DNA from: CAZNMF01 sp964573795
GTDB lineage: Bacteria; Acidobacteriota; Vicinamibacteria; Vicinamibacterales; SCN-69-37
DNA length: 27,584 bases
Direction of reading: 5' to 3'
NCBI GenBank assembly: GCA_964573795.1
Contig: CAZNMF010000036.1
Location: 1 to 27,584 of the forward strand
Both the position numbers and the translations under genes were made by a program. Below, one piece after another: positions 23,773 to 27,584 of this stretch; the stretch's first letter is position 1, and every line of letters starts with the position of its first letter. The notes under the pieces are model-generated. The model made no database searches, was not told the origin of the DNA, and saw nothing but the letters and a program-made list of their open reading frames with translations.

Positions 23773-24483
23773 GTGATTGCGCTGGTGGACTACGACAACG
23801 TCGGCGAACTGGAAAGAAGCCGGGGTCCCGTCCATGTCGTAGAACGCATTACGCAGGCACTTGGAGCGGCTGCCTCGAAGGAACCAGAGATTCGCTTTCG
23901 GCTGTACGGGGGATGGTTCGAGGGTTCGAACCTGTCCCGACGAGCACAACGGCTAGTGCCAGCGCTCAGGGCAGATTTCCCGAGGCCGTTGGCGTCCGTT
24001 CAGGGCCCATACGGTTCACCAATCCTGGCTCGGGCCGAGTTGGCCTTGAGTCTTGAACTTGAGCCGGGAAAGTATCTCACCCATACGTTTCGGCCCCGTG
24101 CTTTGCCCACAAATGTGCGTTGCGCGCCTTTGCCCGTGCAGGGATGCGCGGCGCCGGGAACCTGCCCAATCGCTTCCACCTCGGAATTACTCCGAGACTC
24201 CGAGTGCCCGCACCATGGATGCCACGTGCCGATAGCCGATATCCTCACGAAACCCGAGCAGAAGCTCGTTGACACCATGCTGACGGTTGACGTCCTTCAT
24301 CTCGCACGAACAACAGCGGAGACAATAGCCGTCGTGTCTGCTGACGACGATCTCTGGCCCGGCATTCAGGTCGCCCTTCTCTGGGGTGCTCGTGTCCTGC
24401 ACGTGCATCCCCTCCCCGGGCGCAGTACGCCAGCGCAATACGCCTCGTTGGCCACCGGCAGCTACACTCAAGCCAGCTTTTAA
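23773..24483 (+). CDS. NYN-domain (PIN-like) nuclease with embedded Cys/His cluster
   Basis: The product is 236 residues. The GTG at 23773 is preferred because GGAGGAG lies about 8 bp upstream and the protein then begins directly with the first NYN strand, IALVDYDNV (D6, D8, N9). The second acidic site is KLVDTMLTVDVLHLA (K164, D167) and the third is VVSADDDLWPGI (D191-D193), followed by the strand ARVLHVHP. This is the acidic constellation of NYN/LabA-type metal-dependent RNases. Between them, residues 117-151 hold C117, C125, C131, C145, H147, H148, C150 and H151, an apparent zinc-binding insert unusual for plain NYN proteins. It is the first gene of a two-gene operon, 12 bp ahead of the NTPase. 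It probably cleaves RNA under NTPase control. The target is unknown. Confidence 0.8.
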   Translation: MIALVDYDNVGELERSRGPVHVVERITQALGAAASKEPEIRFRLYGGWFEGSNLSRRAQRLVPALRADFPRPLASVQGPYGSPILARAELALSLELEPGKYLTHTFRPRALPTNVRCAPLPVQGCAAPGTCPIASTSELLRDSECPHHGCHVPIADILTKPEQKLVDTMLTVDVLHLARTTAETIAVVSADDDLWPGIQVALLWGARVLHVHPLPGRSTPAQYASLATGSYTQASF

Positions 24484-24495
24484 GGTGGACCTGAC

Positions 24496-26745
24496 ATGCT
24501 TCTCGGCGATTTCAAGAGGATCTTGACGACGTTCGCGGACAACGAAGCGGACTTGGATGTGAGCAGAGGAACACTGCTCGTTCAGGTACGAGACGAACTC
24601 ATCGAGGCGAACCTCCTGCAACACGGCGGCGAGCTCATCGTCGACGAGAACGGTCAGCGGCTTTCGGCGTCGGCTTGGCTCATCAACCGTATTGCGCGGC
24701 TTCCCCTTCTGGCAGATCGCATCCTGTCCTACGTACCGGAAGCCACAGGTTTCGTTACGCCCTCGGGGCGCCTGCTCGACCAACCAGATTTCGCGACCTC
24801 TGTTGCTGATACCCCACAGCCCGATGCTGTCGCGTGCGCCCTGCACGTCCTTGGTCGTCGCCCAGGAGGAACGGCCTCGGTCTTGTATCTCACCTCGGAC
24901 GCGGGCGAGGGAAAGACCACACTCATCAACCACCTCGCTCGCTATCAGGCTGCGGAGTTCAAGGCCAAGAGAAGGGACTGGTTGATCGTGCCCGTGCCCC
25001 TGGGAGGACGTACGTTCTTGCGGTTCGACGACGTCGTTATCGCCGCTCTCGTGAATCGGCTACGCTTCCAGCTCCTGTACTACGATGCCTTCATCGAACT
25101 CGTCCGGTTGGGCGTCATTGTGCCAGCATTCGACGGGTTCGAGGAGATGATCATCTCGAACTCATCTGGTGAGGCAATCTCAGCTCTTGGGAATCTCGTC
25201 CGCGCCCTCTCATCATCAGGCTCCGTGCTGGTGGCTGCGCGTAAGGCGTACTTCGATTACCAGAGCTTCAAGACCCAAGCTAGGCTGTTCGACGCGATAG
25301 GGACGGACTCCGTTGCCTTTGCTCGCCTGAGCCTCGACCGATGGAGTAGGGAACAGTTCTTAGACTACGCGGCCAAACGCGATCTCGCGAATGCCGAAGC
25401 CACTTACGACGCTGTGGCCGCCCGTGTCCAACCCGATCACCCACTGTTGACCAGAGCTGTGCTCGTGCGCCGTCTGGTGGACGTTGCTCGAGAGGCGCCT
25501 GATCTTGCGGCGCTTCTTGACCAGATTGGCAACGCCCCCCAGCACTACTTCTTCCAGTTTGTCAATGCTCTGGTCGAGCGTGAGGCCCACGAGAAATGGA
25601 TTGATCAGTCCGGAGAGCCTCACCAGCCCCTGCTATCCGTCGAGGAACATCACGAGCTGCTCGGCCTCGTTGCGCAGGAAATGTGGTTGTCGTCCACGGA
25701 CATTGTTCGCCCCGACGTGCTCAGCGCGGTTGCCGAGATTTTCGCCGAGTCGCACCACAAGTCACCTGCTGTCGCAAGACAGATTCGCGAGAGGCTCAAG
25801 CAACACTCCCTGCTCGTCTCGGGCGGATCTGCGAGCGGCGGACTTGCATTCGACCACGAAGACTTTCGAGCGTTCTACCTTGGCGAGGCAATCGGTGGCT
25901 TGTTCGGTCGCAGGGCCACGGGCGAACTAGCGTCCGTGCTGCAGGCTGGCAGCCTCCCACGTCCTGCGGTGGACGAGGCGGTGCTCCACATCAGACGTCT
26001 GACCATAGATCCGGGTGCCTCACTCGTTCTCCTGCAGGACCTCGCGGACAAGGAGAGCGTCTCGTCCCTGGTCCGGGAGAACTGCGGCGCTCTGGCGATC
26101 GGGCTCGCGGAACGGGCCGGACCGACAGAGATGCGGAACATGAGTTTTCCAGAGGACGCGCTGAGAGCGCGATCACTAACGCGCGCGACAATCTGCAGTT
26201 CGTACTTCCAGGGCACGTCGCTCGTCGGTGCCACGCTACAGGACTGTCGTTTTATCGACTGCAGCTTTGAACGACTTGAGATCGGCGAGGGTGACACTTT
26301 CTCGTCGGCACTGGAGGACTGCACCGTATCGATGGTGGTGCGACTTGACAAGGACGAACAGGTTTTCGATCCCGTTCAGATTCGAACCTTACTCGAGAGA
26401 GTTGGCCTCCGGAGCGACACCGCCCAGCAAGTCCCGCTAGACCTGGCACACGCCGAGCCCGAGGAAGGGCTTGTGTTGGTAGAGCGATCGCTGCGGCTCT
26501 TTCTCAGGGCCAACCAGGTAAATGAGGACGTGATCCGAACGAAGCTTGGCGTCAAAGCCTCACTGTTCTTTGACGACGTACTGCCAGATCTCATTCGGGC
26601 AGGAGTGGTCGAGCAAATCCCGTACCTTGGCCACGGGTCGCAACGGCGATTCAAATTGGGCGTTCACATGGAGCGGCTTCACGCTGCGCTCTCGGAGTGC
26701 TCAGGTGACTACCAACAGTTCCTGAACCTCGTGGCCGGAGCTTGA
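24496..26745 (+). CDS. STAND/NACHT-like P-loop NTPase with pentapeptide-like and winged-helix-like C-terminus
   Basis: The product is 749 residues, with the ATG at 24496 and AAGGTGG upstream. Residues 1-110 are a helical N-terminal domain I do not recognise. Walker A is SDAGEGKTTL (G137-x-G139-K140-T141). The Walker B-like strand GVIVPAFDGFEEM (D213, E216, E217) has the D-G-(F)-(D/E)-E form typical of NACHT-type STAND ATPases. A sensor-like VLVAARKAYFDY segment follows, then a long helical region (about 280-550). Residues about 555-600 (SLTRATICSSYFQGTSLVGATLQDCRFIDCSF) look like a short pentapeptide-type beta-helix. Residues about 665-727 (NQVNEDVIRTKLGV to QRRFKLG) resemble a winged helix. 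STAND proteins act as triggered switches in bacterial immunity and signalling. With the NYN gene 12 bp upstream, the likely design is a sensor/switch NTPase paired with an RNase effector. This is inference. Confidence 0.78.
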   Translation: MLLGDFKRILTTFADNEADLDVSRGTLLVQVRDELIEANLLQHGGELIVDENGQRLSASAWLINRIARLPLLADRILSYVPEATGFVTPSGRLLDQPDFATSVADTPQPDAVACALHVLGRRPGGTASVLYLTSDAGEGKTTLINHLARYQAAEFKAKRRDWLIVPVPLGGRTFLRFDDVVIAALVNRLRFQLLYYDAFIELVRLGVIVPAFDGFEEMIISNSSGEAISALGNLVRALSSSGSVLVAARKAYFDYQSFKTQARLFDAIGTDSVAFARLSLDRWSREQFLDYAAKRDLANAEATYDAVAARVQPDHPLLTRAVLVRRLVDVAREAPDLAALLDQIGNAPQHYFFQFVNALVEREAHEKWIDQSGEPHQPLLSVEEHHELLGLVAQEMWLSSTDIVRPDVLSAVAEIFAESHHKSPAVARQIRERLKQHSLLVSGGSASGGLAFDHEDFRAFYLGEAIGGLFGRRATGELASVLQAGSLPRPAVDEAVLHIRRLTIDPGASLVLLQDLADKESVSSLVRENCGALAIGLAERAGPTEMRNMSFPEDALRARSLTRATICSSYFQGTSLVGATLQDCRFIDCSFERLEIGEGDTFSSALEDCTVSMVVRLDKDEQVFDPVQIRTLLERVGLRSDTAQQVPLDLAHAEPEEGLVLVERSLRLFLRANQVNEDVIRTKLGVKASLFFDDVLPDLIRAGVVEQIPYLGHGSQRRFKLGVHMERLHAALSECSGDYQQFLNLVAGA

Positions 26746-26813
26746 TTTTGAACGGTGCCGTCTACTCGTGATCACTCGCGTGGTCGGTGCTCACGCAGTG
26801 CTTCGCCAACCCG

Positions 26814-27584
26814 TCAATCATGCCCACGCTGCTGTCCCTCCACGTATTCGGCAGATGCTCTGTCGGCGGAGGCAAGGCGCAAATCTGAAGCCTGAAGACG
26901 CTCGATTGCCAGCGCCAGAAGCCGATCGTCGAAGAGCTTGCGCTTTCGCTGACCGGCTGCGCGCCCGCCTGGCCATTGAACAAGACCCGCACGAATCGAA
27001 GGTGTCGTTGCCTCTGTGCCCTTGAGCAATAGCCAATCGACGGTTGCGAGCAACTCCATGCCGAGGGGCGACTCGAAACCGTCGATCACAACAGATGTTC
27101 GTTCCAGAGCAGGGAGGAAGGGGGCCGCTTCCTCGGTAGCCAGAAACGCTTCGAGACGCTCCCGCTTGGCATCCTCGAACCAGATCAGGTCGAGCGGCCC
27201 GGCATCGCTCAGGCGCTTCTGACAGTGCAGGTAGCTGCCGTCGAGGCCGTTCAAGAGGTGTCTGAGGCGGTCTGCATATGGCCCGTACTTGTTCGCGACG
27301 AACTGCAGCTTCAGAGGATCGACCAAGCCAAGGCTCCGAATCGAACGGTCAAGGAACCATGCGAGCTTCTGCACTTCCAGGTTCGTGCATTCGAGACCGA
27401 GCACGGCATACCGTCGTACCAATTCAGCGATGAGAGCGCGCGCGGGCGTGAGTTCCTCCAACCCTTCGCGCTTGGCAGTGTTCTGGTAGTCGTTCGTCGG
27501 CGTGAACACGAGGACGTCGACGGCCGGGATCTCCTCCGCCGCGGCTTCAATCTCGCGCTTCACCAGTTCCCAGTCGAGTCCGCC
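26814..27584 (-). CDS. darG: DarG-type DNA ADP-ribosylglycohydrolase antitoxin (partial, 5' end beyond window)
   Basis: The reading frame is open to the right edge; 257 codons are present and the N-terminus is cut off. The first visible residues, GGLDWELVKREIEAAAEEIPAVDVLVFTP, look like the end of a macro domain (the GGLDW turn and final helix/strand). The rest matches the DarG C-terminal domain as I know it: TPARALIAELVRRY, LEVQKLAWFLDR, ANKYGPYADRLRHLLNGLDGSYL and the FESPLGMELLATVDWLL block. DarG removes ADP-ribose from thymidine bases and also binds and neutralises the toxin DarT, which modifies single-stranded DNA; DarTG systems act in phage defence. darT normally precedes darG, so it should lie just past the right edge. 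The gene converges on the NTPase gene with 68 bp between. Confidence 0.87.
   Translation of the reverse strand, partial: GGLDWELVKREIEAAAEEIPAVDVLVFTPTNDYQNTAKREGLEELTPARALIAELVRRYAVLGLECTNLEVQKLAWFLDRSIRSLGLVDPLKLQFVANKYGPYADRLRHLLNGLDGSYLHCQKRLSDAGPLDLIWFEDAKRERLEAFLATEEAAPFLPALERTSVVIDGFESPLGMELLATVDWLLLKGTEATTPSIRAGLVQWPGGRAAGQRKRKLFDDRLLALAIERLQASDLRLASADRASAEYVEGQQRGHD

Overview
The window is high-GC DNA (roughly two-thirds G+C by eye) with bacterial gene density and near-continuous open frames on both strands. A serine/threonine kinase fused to a TolB/PD40 propeller, a 2,830-residue cyclic beta-glucan synthase, several secreted or membrane proteins, and intergenic DNA rich in short word-like repeats suggest an acidobacterium, perhaps Vicinamibacteria. 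That assignment is inference; no marker gene is present.

Left part (1-6052). A DUF885-type secreted protein (minus strand) is truncated close to a TTCGAAG heptamer array. It is divergent from the kinase-propeller gene, which is preceded by the decayed 5' stump of a second kinase gene. Next comes a two-gene unit: a GMC flavoprotein oxidoreductase and its Tat-exported gluconate-2-dehydrogenase-subunit-3-like partner.

Middle (6053-9912). A two-gene nucleotidyltransferase module (minus) lies between two copies of a direct repeat. Then follows an arsenic locus. A 23-residue Cys-Gly peptide, an aquaglyceroporin and a thioredoxin-type arsenate reductase form a minus-strand operon. It is divergent from an ArsR regulator and a TauE/SafE-type permease. 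The promoters overlap in about 80 bp.

Sugar/envelope block (9923-23398). It contains a GT-B glycosyltransferase, an RmlC-like epimerase and a Gfo/Idh/MocA oxidoreductase. The last two converge on a ~115-nt inverted repeat that supplies both stop codons. A small membrane protein, an outer-membrane-like protein, a PPOX flavoprotein and the giant NdvB/Cgs-type cyclic beta-1,2-glucan synthase follow.

Right end (23399-27584). A 3' fragment of a tRNA-Pro gene (anticodon arm, T arm, acceptor 3' strand, CCA) marks what looks like an integration boundary. Beyond it G+C falls and gene content turns defensive: an NYN-domain nuclease with an embedded Cys/His cluster, a STAND/NACHT-like NTPase with pentapeptide-like and winged-helix-like C-terminal parts, and, convergent and cut by the window edge, a DarG-type DNA ADP-ribosylglycohydrolase antitoxin. 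The NYN-NTPase pair is the best candidate here for an undescribed system. I infer a defence role from domains and neighbours; the sequence does not prove it.
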